The notes: a model not told the origin generated them from the letters alone. Counted from the stretch's first letter, positions 20,735 through 34,142 are shown. The stretch: DNA of 64,000 bases from Saccharum officinarum (GCA_020631735.1 CM036159.1:95900656-95964655), one strand, 5' to 3'. Program-made: numbers and translations.

Positions 20735-22035
20735 CATAAAGCATAGCTGCACATCAAAAGAAGCGCCCAAACATTGCACACATATTCCAAGCTTTGAATA
20801 TATCGAGAAAAAAACATTTTCCACGAAAGTAGTTATCCTATTTTGTCTTTTACCTTGACCTAAAGAAGACACAGTTACCGAGGTCATTGCAACTTTTGGA
20901 AGCACAATGCACGCCGCCTCTTGCCTCGCCTCTTTGGCAATCAAAAGCAAGTGGCGAATTCCTGCTTCTAGGAGCTCTGTACGTACTAGGCGACCGGATC
21001 AAAGTTGCCGGGTACACGTAAGCTTCAACTTGTTATTAGTGGCTCCGACAATAGCATAACGACTCGCGTCAACGTGCGCGGCAGCAAGCCAGACGGCATC
21101 TTGACCTACCCGTGCGTTGACGCACCAAATCGAGGAAAACGTACACCGCCCGCCGTCTCCCACACAACACGTTCGATGCCGGAGCACGGGAACACACGGA
21201 AAGCAGTATCGAGTGCAGTGGCACATGCGAGAGTTAAATGGGAGAAAGAGAGAGAGAAGGCAAGCATATAGGCCAGAGCGACTGGTCTTGTCCGAATTTT
21301 TACGAGCACCACCAGCCGAGCATGTGATGTTTTACAGCACCAACAACGGCACATCTTTACAGCACCAGCAGCCCTACCCTTCTTTCTTCTTTGCCTCCAA
21401 CCCAGCCCGGCATCTTGGCGTCTGCGCCCTACACCACGGCACGCCGTGCCATGGCCGCCGCGGTGCGGGCACATGTGGCCTCGGTTCCTGGGTCTTCCCC
21501 TGCCTCAACCGATGGCTGGCTCTGTGGTAAGCCCCTTCTGCTTCCCTGCAACCTTTATCGTCTCGTTAGCCCTTAGGTTCGTCGGAACAGTTGCACTGCC
21601 ATGAAGATTAGTCTGCCAGCGTGGACAACCATTAGAAGGCACCGTTTAACTTCTAATCACCACCCAGGGTTCGTCTTGGCTCCGCGATGCTCGTCGGCTT
21701 GCTCGATTAGCCGGTGCCTCGCTTTGCTGACCGGCGTAGGCGTGCAGTGTCGCTCGGAGCCGCGCCAACGTGCGTGGGGTGTCGGGGACCGACTCAGTGA
21801 GAAGGTAGAGTTTTTGGGGGTCCTCGATGCAAAGCATGTCATTAGTGCAACAGTGCGTGGAGTCGTCGCATAATAATCTAAAAAGCTAGGGACTCTTTTG
21901 CAAAAAGACGCGAGTGCGCTCGCGTAGCGGGCCAATTGGGCCGGCCTGCTAACGCACGATCACGCCCCGCAGTGGGCTACTGGGCTGTTTAGCTGCCGCT
22001 GGTCTTTTCCTTTTCTAAAAGCATTTTCTAATATA
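20735..22035. other. Gene-flank-like sequence; possible first exon at 21451-21528
   Basis: 20735-21300 shows no feature. ATG at 21451 opens MAAAVRAHVASVPGSSPAST followed by DGWLCG, ending at a good donor (GTAAGCCCC at 21529). The following sequence to 21640 looks like an intron, and no second exon was recognised. 21640-21950 is mixed GC-rich sequence. Confidence 0.25.
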
Positions 22036-22275
22036 CTCCCTCCATTATGTAATATAGTGTATTTTAGCATTTAAAATTTGTCCGCAAATATAATGCACTA
22101 TGGAGGATAAAACTCAGTTTTGTATTAAATACTTTCCATTTATCAACCAATCAACATTAATCATGTTGATGATAACGTCTGATTAGGAAATAAAACGAGG
22201 GTACATGCGTCTTTTATGTTCTCTCTTAATTTATCTTAAAATTTCTAAAATGCAATATATTACAGGACAAGGGAG
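22036..22275. mobile_element. Stowaway MITE
   Basis: Ends CTCCCTCCATTATGTAATAT and ATTACAGGACAAGGGAG with TA on both sides (22034-22035, 22276-22277), 240 bp, AT-rich interior. Confidence 0.85.
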
Positions 22276-23010
22276 TAGTTTCTAGTTTAACTTGTAAATT
22301 CTATATCAAATTATGTAGGGGTCCAAAAATGGTGAAACTAATTTTGTTAGAATCCTAAAATCGTGATCTATCTGCTAGTATATCCTGTTCGTATAGTTTT
22401 ATAATATTTTCAAAAGTTTTCTAATTAAATTGTGATGTTTAATATTATTAAGATATAAACTTGTAGGAATTTTTGTGATAAAATGATGATAGTGTTAGCC
22501 TTGGAAATTTTACAGTAGTTTCATTATATTATTATGTGCTCACTATAATTTTATAGCTCCAGAATAATTAGTTTTCTAAGATAGTTAATGAGCCCTAGTT
22601 GAATAAATATATTAAATCAATGAAATAAAGAAACACTTTGGGTTTTTGTATCTGAATACTTGGTTGGGAAACAATGCCTTGTTTGACAACATGGATATGT
22701 AGCTTAGTGCGTTAGACGTGAGAGCAAGTTCGTTAGCTTGAGAGATGCGATTGTATTTTAATAGTTGTGATTATCGTTGATTATTTACGTCTCTACGTTG
22801 CATCCGTGTAAATCATAGTAGGAACAACGATGAATCGTAGTCACTTTGAGTAACAGGAAAGATGGTGCCTTGCTGATCGTGTCACTCTGGTGGAATGCTA
22901 ACTTTGATCATATCTTACCCAGACAAGCCCCGATGCATAACCTCTATTATTCTATATTTTATTTTATGTTTGTGCATTAAGTTTTAAGGAGTTGAATGAA
23001 ATCCACTTGC

Positions 23011-23101
<91 letters not shown>

Positions 23102-23817
23102 TTAGCCCATAAGTTTTACCAGTATGATAGGATCGTGTAGCTTGCTATGCTATAAAAATCCGGTAAAAGTTGAGTGACTACCTATCACTCGCGAGGAGAG
23201 AGAAAAAATATTATTATTGTTATTATTATCATATTACTATCACATGGAATATGTATGAATTATAATTGAAGACCAGGAGGGACCGTTCTTTGGATTTGGA
23301 TATGGACTCGGTTGGGCAATCCGAGCGAGACTCTGGTTGCATTTATCCCACCTGTGTCGATTAAGGACCGTCCGTTGCTGTGGATACTAGTCAGGTCACA
23401 GACTTATTATCTCACACATATTTGCTTATGAGAGCGGGAAAACTTGTTACTCTCTTGTCATGGTTCCGGCTCTTTCTGGACTGACTGTTAAGAGTGGATT
23501 ATTGGGTGGAAGTCTAAGCACCGCACCAAGGCCGGACCTCAGGTGTTGGGGGGCTTGGAGCCCCAGTTTAGATGGGGATCTGGACCCCTTGACAGGAGTG
23601 AAATAGGTTGGTCTTGTCTGTGCCCGGATACAGATGAGGCGTGTGTTTCGAGGTACCTAGCTGGTCTACATTGATTCACGAATCGTAGTTTCTACGTGAC
23701 GGTATAACTTGGCTATGGTCTAGCACCGTAGTAAGAACTGAAACATAGAAGATAAAATGGTTCTGATTGCTTACCACATGCTTCAAAGTAGCATAGGTGC
23801 CTACGTAGAATGGTTAG
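22276..23817 (+). mobile_element. Unclassified LTR-retrotransposon-like sequence, left part
   Basis: No ORF. From about 23150 the text (ACCGTCCGTTGCTGTGGATA; GATTCACGAATCGTAGTTTC; ACCGTAGTAAGAACTGAAAC) has the character of a long Gypsy LTR and appears to continue at 27916 after the solo LTR. The true start was not found; classification is tentative. Confidence 0.35.
23013..23100. repeat. (TA)n microsatellite with short (CA)n end
   Basis: About 80 bp of perfect TA repeats followed by CACACACA. Confidence 0.98.
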
Positions 23818-26800
23818 TGTCACACAACCTCCTAATTATGATGGCCCACATGTACCTGTCATCGTCATAATGACCTCTGACAACCGTACTTATGTTCCTC
23901 ATAACTTAAAAGGCATGCTTTTCTCCGAACAGGATCTAATCACAGGAGTATTGTAATATTACAACAGTTTATTCAAAATACCATCAGAGTAAAGTAGCGA
24001 AAGTCTTACAATAACTTAAGTTTACAAACCATAGTTTCCAAACTTCAAACCTTATGTAACATTATTACAAACTGGTAGTAGGGAAGTATCAGTAGTAACT
24101 TTATTACAATCACACAATGAAGTGCCTTGCCCAGAGACCACACATCCTACTCGTCGTCACTTTTTTCAGCCACAACGGTCATGCAACAAGGCTCAAAGCA
24201 GACTGGTTCATGAACCGCACCTGCAACAAGGGTTTAACAAACCCTGAGTACAAGAGTACTCAACAAGACTTACCCGACTAGGAAAAGACTCCAAGGGCAT
24301 GCTAGCTTTAGGGAATTAAGGTACGGGTATTCAAGAATCAAAATTTCTTTTGCATAAAAGCTTACTAAAATAAGTCCTTACCTTCATTATTTTACTTTTA
24401 CCATTGATGGTTCATTAACCAATTCTAAGTGATCCTAATCTATATCAAAGTAATTCTTATCAAGACCTTTCTCATTCTTTCTTTCAATTCCAGTTCTTAA
24501 CTACGATGTTGGTGCAAGGCCAAGACTCCTTTCTCGTGGAGCAACGACGATTCGAACCGCTTCATTTACCAGCTGGGGATTCCTAACCACACGACATATG
24601 TAGAACGAATCTTGCATATATCAACTCTTACCCGAGTAACCCAAAACCAGAACGTGTCCATCACCACCCGAGAGCACAGTACTCCTCGAACTCAACCCAA
24701 GTCTAGCCCCAAGGGTACACGCTACTCTCACCATCTATCCACTCCCAGTGCGAGGTTAGACGTTCTCGTAATAAAATAGTCGAAGTAAGGCTTACCCGAC
24801 ATGGGTACATGCTAGTACTAATAAACTCTCCATGACGTGAGGGCCAACAACGTACGGTCCTTAACTAATAAGGCAAAAACATTACATTGAGATTCCTTTC
24901 CCAATGCAAGTTAGCAGTGGCCAAACCACCCGCCCGATCTTATAAGTTTATTCTCATATTTCAATATTTATCAAGTATGCCATCATGGCCATGTAAATAT
25001 TCATTTAAAAAGCTTAACTCATAAGCATAGCGAAGCATACTACGCATTTTCAGTAAAAACAGGTATCAAGGGTGATATCATAATAATCAAGGATGACAAT
25101 GCAGTAATTGGGTTATCACTCAACTCCTAATTACTTAATGCAGTAAACCCTAGTATAAATAATAAAGATTTGTAAAACTCAAGGTAGGGTTTAAATGCAC
25201 CAGGGCTTGCCTTGCTCTGACGCGACGACTGACTCGGACTTGAAGACTCCGACTTCCGGTCCGGAACCCACCGACGACCACTCTTCTTTGGAGACTTGCT
25301 TGCCAACTTTGACTTCCTCGAAAGCGGGAACTACACGAGTATATAACATGTTTCAACATGATGCGGTGATAAACATAATGCTTGATGATGATATGCCACG
25401 GTTTACGACTTGAGTACAACTTTCCTTTGCGGTACAGTCGCAAAACAGTAAAACCTACTAACTAATAGCGATAACTTAAGCGATACTAGCGTTTCTTACC
25501 AAACACGTTACTAACGAGCTCAATCATGAAATTAAGACGCCAAAGATCACCAAGAATTAGTGACCCAAGGTCATCACTCAATCAAAAAGGCACACAACAC
25601 TTAAAGTTAACAATTTTGCAATTATTTAAACATTTAATTAATTAGGGCATAATTAATAATAAATCAAACTTCATCTAATTGAGCTTAAACTTTTTCTAAG
25701 GATTAATCATGGCCTAAAATAGTGTCAGAATAAATTTCATGATTTTTGAATTAATAATTTAATTACTAAAATTTATGGAAGTTGCATTTAATATTTAATT
25801 GAACTAATTAAATAACTTGCAAAAAGTAATCAAATTTAGCATTTAATATTTTTCCTAAGTAGATTACATCTTGAAAAGCTTACACAAAAATTTTCACTAT
25901 TTTTGGAGCTCTACAGAATTTTTAATAAAATAAACAAATACTATTACTATTCACATTTTTAAAAAGAAAAACAAAAACTTTCTTCTCGGGCCGCCTTCCC
26001 TTCCTTCCTCCGGTTCGGCCCAGCCGAACGGCCCAGCTACAACACGCCCGCGCCCGCCTGTGTTCGCTCGCGCCCGCGCGGCCTAGCATCGCGGCCCATC
26101 CGCGGGGCCTGTTCGCGTGTGCGCTCTCTCTCTCTCTGACATGCGGCCCCCACTTGTCATCGTCTTCCTCCGTCTCTCTCTCTCTCAACTCGGCCATGCC
26201 CGCACGGTGGCCGGCCGGTGATCACAGCATCGGTCGTCCAACCGAGCTGCTCAACGGCATCACCACTTCACGGCGACCCCATTTTACTACCTAGCGGCTA
26301 CGCTACCACTTCGGGAGGACCCTCCCGACGGCCATGGCGGACCGACGGTCACGGTGACCGGCATCCTGGTGGTCTACTACGGTAACGTCTAAAGCAAAAA
26401 CACGGGGAGCAACAGGAGCTCACAGCGGTTGCAGCGAAGCACACGGGAAGGTCGGAGCGGCGGTGGAGAGAGCTGGCCACGGGGAGGGCGGCTCGGTCGC
26501 CGGAGTTGAGCACGGGAGATGGTGGTGCGGCGGTTCAGGCGAGGAAACGGCTAGCTCAGGTGGACCAACAGACGCGCGAGAGCGAGGCGAGCTTGCTGCT
26601 GTGATTTGCGTGGCCGGTGGTGGCTTAACGGCGGCAGCGGCGAGCGGTGGAGCTAGCGGCGGCGGTGACAAAAACAGAGAAGGAAAAACGGTTCACAGTG
26701 AGCTTGACATATTTATAGGCACGGCCACGGTGACGGTCACTGGAAGGCGCGCGTCGTCGCGCTGGCGTTCCTGGGCGCGCGCGAGAAGGTCCTGGACGCA

Positions 26801-27915
26801 GCCCGATGGCTCGCCGGCGCCCATGCCGTGCGGTGCCGGCGGTCATTGGTCGGCTACTGTAGCTCCCCCAACTTTTGTAAATTCAAACAGTTTTTCACAA
26901 ATTACTCCCAAATTCATGTAACAACTTAGAAACTTCCCAAGATATGAAATCTTCAAAATTTCAAGCTCTACAAGTTTTTTATTGAACACTTTTTCAAATT
27001 CGAACTCAATTTTGAAATTTGAGTTTAAATTCAAAAGGGGACACTTTTTGGAAATTTGGTAATTTAGAAATTACTTTGGATTTTGTATTGAAACTTCAAA
27101 AACTCTAAACACCAAAGTTGTACATCTAGCTAAGACCTACAACTTTGCTATTCAAAACATTTTCAAATTCTGTCTCGATTTTGAAATTTGAGTTTGGGGA
27201 TGAAAAGGGGTCAAATCTGAAATTTGCTTCTTTTCAAAATTACTCCACATTTTACACTAAAACTTTGAAAACTCAAAACACCAAAGTTGTAGCCCTTGAA
27301 AAGTTCTACAAACTTGGTTTTAAACTTTTTCCCAAATTTTGCTTAGATTTTGAATTATTTCAAAAGGGGTAAAACAAGGGTTTTGGATTTTAGGGTTTTC
27401 GGAGGAATTTTCAATTGAAATTTGTTGCTACCTTAATTGGTGATTATTTAATGATCAAACCATCATCCAAGGGCATCATTTAGACAAGCATAACATGGTT
27501 GACCAAATGCCACTCTTGGTTGATCAATTTAGCTTTTAAAAATCTTTTTAATATTTCCCCAAATTTGAATTCAAATTCGAATAGGAAAACTCATGACAAG
27601 TTTTTAGATTCCAATTCAAAATCAAACTTGGAGCTTCATTTTACGTGTCGTACTTGAGTTCATACCCTACACTTGACACTAGTGTGTAACACAGTCACAC
27701 ACCTCAAATTACGTAGGGCATGGACTAAGTATTTGCGGTGGCATTCGAAATTAGGGTTTTTGGTTCGGATCACACCACCGAGAAGCACATCCAACCAAGA
27801 AAGGTAAACTCATTTTAGTGAATGCATAACAGGGTTGACCTAATCATGGATGCTTTGCAATGCAATATGATGACATGGCAGGTTAATTAGCAACCATAAC
27901 ACCCGAGGTGTTACA
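23818..27915 (-). mobile_element. Solo LTR (4.1 kb) of a chromovirus-type Gypsy family
   Basis: Aligns end to end with the LTR at 56094-60198. On the plus strand it starts TGTCACACAACCTCCTAATT and ends CGAGGTGTTACA. On the minus strand, which is the element's sense, it begins TGTAACACCTCGGGTGTTAT. No internal sequence adjoins either end. Flanking GTTAG (23813-23817) and GTTAA (27916-27920) are a likely 5-bp target duplication with one substitution. It carries a TATA-like CCTATAAATATG on the minus strand at about 26707-26718. Short ORFs inside are not genes. Confidence 0.8.
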
Positions 27916-28577
27916 GTTAATAAATGAACTAATGATGACTACTAATAAAATTGAATATAAAGATGCAAGTTTAGTAATGCTTCCTGCAGATGCAATAACC
28001 CACAAGCCAGATAGCCTTGCATATCCTTGGAGTCTTTTCTTTTCTCCTGGCGGTAAGTCTTACGGAGTACAATTGAGTACTCAGGGTTTGTTCTACCCTG
28101 TTGCAGATAATAGGAACATGTGAAGCTGACACTTGTGTGTGAAAACCTCTTGGTGGGCTCAGCGAGGATTTCCTTTATGTGGCGGACATAGAATTTATCT
28201 AAAACTTTCCCAAAATGTTTTATAAAGGAAAGACTTATAACCGTTATCATTTCATGCATCCAAATGTTCTTCATGTTAATGTTTAACTTGTCATTAAATG
28301 AGTTTTATTTCCGCTGAACTCTGATAACATTTTATATTCCGCTGTTATTATCAAATGATGAATTACTCTGATATTATACTAAAAGTGATGTAAGAAATGA
28401 CAAAGATATTGTAAGTTTTATCTCTTATTTATGATTCTAAGATAAAATGTGGATTTTCGAGTTCTCCCTCGGGTGTGCTCGACGGAATCACAGAGTTTAT
28501 GCACTCTCTTGGGTACTTAGTGTCTAATAGAAGACAAGTACTCTTGGAAGGGAATTAGATTAGGCGGTTCTGCCACA
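27916..28577 (+). mobile_element. Unclassified LTR-retrotransposon-like sequence, right part
   Basis: Continues the sequence interrupted at 23817. Features include AGTACTCAGGGTTTGTTCTACC, GATTTTCGAGTTCTCCCTCG and a possible LTR end near GGCGGTTCTGCCACA. No coding sequence. Confidence 0.35.
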
Positions 28578-29466
28578 TGCACGTTGGTGTCTGCAATGGT
28601 AATAGTCTCAACCTTCGCGTTCACTCTACCTCTGCTTGACTCCCCTAATCAGGTGGCCCTTAGTTATATCCCCTAATGGCTAGTTGAGCACTAACAAATT
28701 GCTAACCAATCTCCTATTTTCACTCTCGAGATCCTAACTTGTAGCAACAGCACCCTAACTAATAACTATGGCCCATCATCAGCCACTAGAGGTTGTTGGC
28801 GCTTCTTCTTCTTCTTCATGTTGTACTGCTTCCCAATGAAAGCGTCCACAACACATTAAGACAACAACATTCTATACTCACAATCGCAAGCTGATATTTA
28901 TAAATATATCATGTAATGAACTCTTGAAATCGAACCCATGTCAAAAAGCTATTGTTAAGGGCGTGTTTGGTTTCCAGCCACAACTAACCACACATAAAGT
29001 TAGGTACAAGCCACACTTGTGGCTAGCCACATTATGTGGCAGATTAAGAGTGTTTGGTTGACAACTAAGATGTGGCAAAAACAGTGTGGCTACTGTATGG
29101 TTTATTGTTAAGGCAAAAAGTTATAGTAACCTTTTGGATTGCAGCCACATGTTGGTCAAAATGCCCCCATTCCATTCATTATATAATCACTGCCACAAAT
29201 ATTTGACATGTGACAAATCAAACATCATATATACTACCTCTATCCAAGAAAACTATATAATTTTGTTGGAATGGATATTTAGATTAGTGTAGCAAAAGTA
29301 TACCAAACAACGATGTAGGTAATTAATCATAGTGTTAAGCATGTCTATAATGTCCTTTTTGTTTTTTTTTTTTCTTTTCTTCTCTTCCTTTATTTTCTTC
29401 CTCACTTATTTTGTTTTTTCTCTCTCCTCTATCTTCGAGAAAATTTTTATTTTTAATTTCTTTTTA
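28578..29466. other. Intergenic sequence with a partial Tourist-like end
   Basis: GGGCGTGTTTGGTTTCCAGC at about 28959, preceded by TTAA, is a Tourist-type terminus; a possible partner ACCAAACAACG lies near 29305. The interior has repeated GTGTGGC/GCCACA words. 29350-29466 is T-rich. Confidence 0.35.
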
Positions 29467-30930
29467 TTCAATATTTTAATATTAATCGTTCCTAAAAAAT
29501 TTTGTGGATTTGACCCTCGCTGGCCCGACCAAATAACGTTGTTGCGCAACATGCATTGGCGCGGCAACACCTGCCATGTTAGACGGCGTTTTCGACGTGG
29601 AAAACGCTGTCATGCCACTCTTGCTGGCGTGACAGTATTGTTCTGTCGCGTCACCAGGAGTGGCGTGACAAGACTGGACCTTTGAAAAATCACAACTCTT
29701 TGATATGACGTCAGATGAAGATGAAATTTATATGAAAATTATAGCTCTCGTGAGATCTACAACTTTGTAGTTTTGAGTTTTTTTATTTAAGGACGTCAAG
29801 ATGCTCAAAAAATAATATAAAATTTCAAGAGCATAAAAAACGTGTACTAATGCTTGTCGCATTAGACAAATAATATCTTTTTTGTATGGTGTGAAATGAA
29901 AATACTTTTTACATCAAAGTTGTAGCTCTCAATGAGATGTACAACTTTATAGTTTTGAATTTTCACATTTAGAGTCGTTAAGATGCTAAAAAAATAAAAT
30001 TTCAGTACCATAATAATCGTGTACTAGCGCTTGTCGCATTAAAAAAATAATATCGATTTTGTATGGTGTCAAATGAAGATACATTTTATATCAAAGTTGT
30101 AGCCCTTAATGAGATCTATAAGTTTATAGTTTTGAGTTTTCATATCTGAGGTCGTTAACACACTCCAAAAATTAGTATAAAGTTTTAGCTAACTATGAGA
30201 TAGTTAAGATACTTTTTATACTAAAATTATACTTTTTCATGTTTGGTGTCAAATGAAGATACTTTTTATATTAAAACTATAGCTACCTATAAAAATCCCA
30301 AAATGATATTATTTTTCTAATGTGACAAGCGCTAGTATGCGGTTATTATGCTACTAAAATTGTATATTATTTTTTTTAACATCTTAACAACTCCAAATAT
30401 GAACACTCAAAACTATAAAGTTGCAGATCTCATTAAGAGCTACAACTATGATGTAAAAATTATTTTCATTTGACACCATACACAAAAGATATTATTTACT
30501 AATGCGACAAGCACTAGTACACGATTATTATGTTTCTGAAATTTTATATTATTTTTTTAAGCATCTTAACGTCCTCAAATCAAATGAAAAAAAACTCAAA
30601 ATTAGAAAGTTGTAGATCTCATCGAAAGCTACATTTTTAATATGAATTTTATCTTCATCCGACGTCGTATCAAAGAGTTATGATTTTTCAAAGGTTCAGT
30701 CACGTCACTCTGGTGGCGTGACAGAACAATACTGTCACGCTAGCGGGAGTAGCGTGACAGCGGATGTTGTCGTCGAGTGTTCCACGTCGAAAAACATCGT
30801 CTAACGTGGCAGAGTCGTCGCGTCAATGCATGTGGCGTACAACGTTATATGGTATGCCAACGGCCACTGGTGCGACCAAAAGATTAGATTCACAAAAATT
30901 TTTAGGAGCAATTATTATTAAAATAATAAA
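29467..30930. mobile_element. Large fold-back element with arms of about 700 bp
   Basis: The left arm starting ATCGTTCCTAAAAAATTTTG matches the reverse complement of the right arm ending AAAAATTTTTAGGAGCAATT, and similarity continues inward: GCGTGACAGTATTGTTCTGT (left, about 29625) and ACAGAACAATACTGTCACGC (right, about 30721). Each arm holds internal repeats of roughly 170-190 bp marked by CAAAGTTGTAGCTCTC and CTTGTCGCATTA. No ORF. It resembles large palindromic grass MITEs; target duplication was not resolved. Confidence 0.7.
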
Positions 30931-31735
30931 TAAAAAGGATTAAATAAAAAATCCCCTCACTTCACCACCGGTTCCTTTAAAAAAAATCTCCACGGGAGCC
31001 TTATCCACCGCACGGCGCACGCAAGCTTCTCGCAGTCACAGCAATCATATGAGCAGATATCTTTTTCCGTTTAGCCTAAGAAAGTGTACCTCTAACGGGT
31101 ACTACAATTTCATATGTAACATCAATACATGAGCTAGCTGAAATGTGAGGGGCAGGGGGGTAAAGCATCTTAGGCAGCATAGTATTGACATGCAGCATAA
31201 CATAACGCAGTCTCCATGATGCCCTGTGTCATAAGGTAGTAAGGTACAATTTATCTTATGTTGAGATAACAATCCAATGCTATATTCATAATTGCTTCTG
31301 AATTCCAGACATTAGGCCTTGCAAAACTTCAATTTGGAGATTTTCACCCAATCGTTGTACTTTGCTTATAATGAATGAAATCCTTCCCAATTTCAAAAAA
31401 ACAAAAACAAACCATATATAAGATCATAAAGCCAAGAACAGGTTTGAAACACAACCTGCGCAAAATTTCAAGGAAAAGCATGCCTTACATGCAAGGAAAC
31501 AAAGGCATACACGGCCAATCAAAAGAAAATGGAGATCGCAGGTGCAACCCTGGTAGTTTCATGCAAGGATTAGGGTACATTACTGTCCTCTCCGTACTAA
31601 CATCAAAACCACGTGTTTAAAACATCCAAGTGTACAAACACGCCCATGAATAAAGTTCTACATTAAGTAGTAACCCAACTAATATCAATCCAGACAGAAC
31701 AGAGCAAGCTGACATGACCACCGACTTCATGCTCT
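30931..31735. other. Spacer and 3' untranslated region of the CCT4 fragment
   Basis: About 31300-31735 reads, on the minus strand, as a normal 3' UTR following the CCT4 stop codon. 30931-31300 contains no recognised feature. Confidence 0.4.
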
Positions 31736-32116
31736 TTACCTAACAGTGACAATGTCATCAATCTTCAAGATCATCCTGACACACTCGCAGGCTAGCGTAA
31801 TGGCACTTGTGCTCACCAGCAAAGGCTGCACGACATTCTCCTCCAGGATGTTTGTGATCTGCCCTTTCCTCACATTGATGCCAGCGTTCTTCTCACCTCT
31901 GGCATGGCGATTCCTGAGTTCAGTGACGATGGAGATTGGGTTGAGCCCAGCATTCTCAGCCAGTGTGTAAGGGATGACCTCAAGTGCCTCAGCAAACTCC
32001 TTGATGCAGTAACTCTCCATCCCTCGAAGCTCCTTTGCCCAAGCAGCCAGCTGCATTGACATCTCTATTTCTGGAGCACCACCACCAGCAATCAAAACCT
32101 CTTGTTGACCAAGCAC
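31736..32116 (-). pseudogene. CCT4: Last exon of T-complex protein 1 subunit delta (CCT4), one-base frameshift
   Basis: The minus strand encodes [60 protein letters not shown] and ends [14 protein letters not shown] then TAA at 31738-31736. This is the C-terminal equatorial region of CCT4, a subunit of the cytosolic TRiC/CCT chaperonin that folds actin and tubulin. The exon begins after AG at 32117. Its first codons read CLVNKR in the family's frame, but one T is missing in the following T run (about 32097), shifting into the IAGGG frame. The other roughly three quarters of the protein, including the GDGTT ATP-binding motif, were not found in 32117-35500. It is either a decayed fragment, a sequencing error in a real gene whose upstream exons fall in the 34646-34745 gap, or a partial copy. 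Confidence 0.8.
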
Positions 32117-32940
32117 CTGAAGCATCAAAAGAAGTATTAACATAAAACTCCTTTTTACTTGGTTCAAGGAAATATAGACAGCATTACTAGTGCAAATGTT
32201 TAAGTCGATTAGTACGCCCAGGCACATTGTTATGAAATTTATAACTAGCATTATAGCCACCATACCATGAAAATCGCCTTACTAAATGAGGAATGCATGC
32301 CACCAAAGATCATAACAATTTCCCCAGCTTCGACATCTTCAACATATACTAAACCCAAGTCAAGAAAGGAGCAGACAAACCCAAAGCATTCAAGCAAGGA
32401 CAACGATCAAAACACCGTACAGACTCCAGAACGAGTGTAACAATGATCACACGCTTCCAAGCCTACATTGCAATGAACTAGGTAAAGGAGGTCCATAAAT
32501 TGTTTGGTAGCATAAAAGGACACACACAAAAAAATTGTGATCATTCTGCTAATGCAAATCAAGTCCTGAGCCCTCTATTTCAGCTCGTGTGAATTAAGCA
32601 CTAAACCAAAGTCGAAAGGTTTTGAAGCTACACAGGAGTCTCAATATCTATATAGAGGTAGGGCTCAATCAGGCCCAAAAATATACAATTCAACCAAGGA
32701 TCCTGCTTCGTAGACCATGGAGTAGAAAGCACCAACCATTTTGTCATTAGGCCAAATTGTGATCATGCTAGACCAAGGAAATCAATAATCAACACACCAT
32801 GCACGAACTTGTGCTAACAAGCACTGCTGACCCCAGGCAGGCATCACACAATTGTTTCTTCAGAAACTGCCAGGAGCCCACCATTGATACATGGCTCTCT
32901 CACGTAAAATACAAAACATGAATTCCTCCAGAGCACACAA
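32117..32940 (-). other. Intron-like sequence upstream of the CCT4 exon
   Basis: No coding exon of CCT4 or any other gene was recognised. AT-rich, without long ORFs. Confidence 0.4.
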
Positions 32941-34142
32941 TCTCTCCCTACTAATTAAAAAAATGTTATTTTCCTCCATCCCGCTTTCTTCTGCCCATGT
33001 TTGTTCCATGCACGCCCTACCATTTTTTCCCTAACCTCACCCCACCACTAAAAAAAGGAAATAATTACAGCCCAACTTCATTAATGCTACAATCACAGTA
33101 TCACTTTGATGACGCCAGATCTAACCTGTCACACATGAGTGCTCACTGTCCTACAGCATCCACCTTGTGTGCCGTCCAATGTGCACCATACCGTCATTGT
33201 GAATGGATGTCACACCAAGCCCTTACTACTGCCCCCCTTCCCTTCCATCGGAAGGTACACCTGACCATTGTTCCATGGTTTCATACAGTCAGTACTTCAG
33301 ACGCATCGCACAAGGTCTCGCATGGTCGCAACATCAACTCCAAGACAGCATCCCTGCCATCTTCGGCGTGGCTTCACCAACGCCGATGAACCACCTCAAC
33401 AAACCTTTAAAACGTCAAGCAGACTACCAGGCGTCCACCCCATTCCCTCCGCATGCCAGGTCTGTTTTTTCCACACATCTATGATCTACCATATTGTCTG
33501 CACATTAGTCTGTTTGTCTGAAGACCACTTTTGCTTCAACTTAGAATATACTAGTTTTTTTTCATAACCTACATGGACATGTAACTGGAAACCAAACTTC
33601 GATACCTAACTGTTAAGATGAAAATATCCTTTGGTTTGTAAATAAATCCATTGTCCTTATTCTTGCTGATTTAACCACAGTTCTGATGGCTGCAGAATTA
33701 AAATTCATTGTTGTAAAGTTGAATGATTTTTTTTTGGTTGAGAAGATTGTTGATATCACCACCTAAAAATTAACCCTCCGCCGCACATCAGGTCTGTTCT
33801 TTCCATTCACCTATCATCTACCATATTGTCTGTACATTAGTATGTTTGTCTAGAGACCTCTTTTGCTTCAATCTAGATACTGTTTTTTTTTTCATAAACC
33901 ACATGGACATGTAGCTAAACCAATCTTCAATACCTAACTGTTAAGATGAAAATATTCTTTGGTTTGTAAAAACAAATCCATTGTACTAATCCGTGCTAAT
34001 GTAGGCATTGTTCTGATGGCTGCTGAAATTCAAGTTCATTTGAATGAATTATTTTTGGTTGACAAGATTCTTGATAGCATCACCTAAATATTATCATCCA
34101 TGTATGAATGTTCCCCCGTTGCAACACAGTCACATTTGCTAG
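32941..34142 (+). mobile_element. Non-autonomous Helitron-like element with internal duplication
   Basis: Starts TCTCTCCCTACTAATTAAAA after an A and ends CCCCCGTTGCAAC..CATTTGCTAG before a T, fitting Helitron rules (5' TC, 3' CTAG, A/T host site). The subterminal CCCGTTGCAAC is typical of grass Helitron 3' ends, though the hairpin is degraded here. No Rep/helicase coding sequence. Inside are two tandem copies of about 315 bp. Confidence 0.6.
33457..34100 (+). repeat. Tandem duplication of about 315 bp inside the Helitron-like element
   Basis: Unit 1 at about 33460-33775 and unit 2 at about 33790-34100 share ATCTACCATATTGTCTG, CATGGACATGTA, CCTAACTGTTAAGATGAAAA and TGTTCTGATGGCTGC-type text with roughly 85-90% similarity by eye. 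Confidence 0.85.

Noticed and set aside
21117..21530. 137-codon frame upstream of 21530
   Set aside because: Only the last part (from the ATG at 21451) has a splice donor and plausible codons; the remainder has no support, so only a weak possible exon is listed.
25195..25413. Open frame repeated at 57469-57687 with similar protein
   Set aside because: Both lie at the same position inside the two homologous 4.1-kb LTRs. Similarity follows from LTR homology, and no domain or start context supports a gene.
32997..33567. Overlapping plus-strand frames of 93-130 codons
   Set aside because: They lie inside the Helitron-like element, overlap each other in different frames and show no domain.
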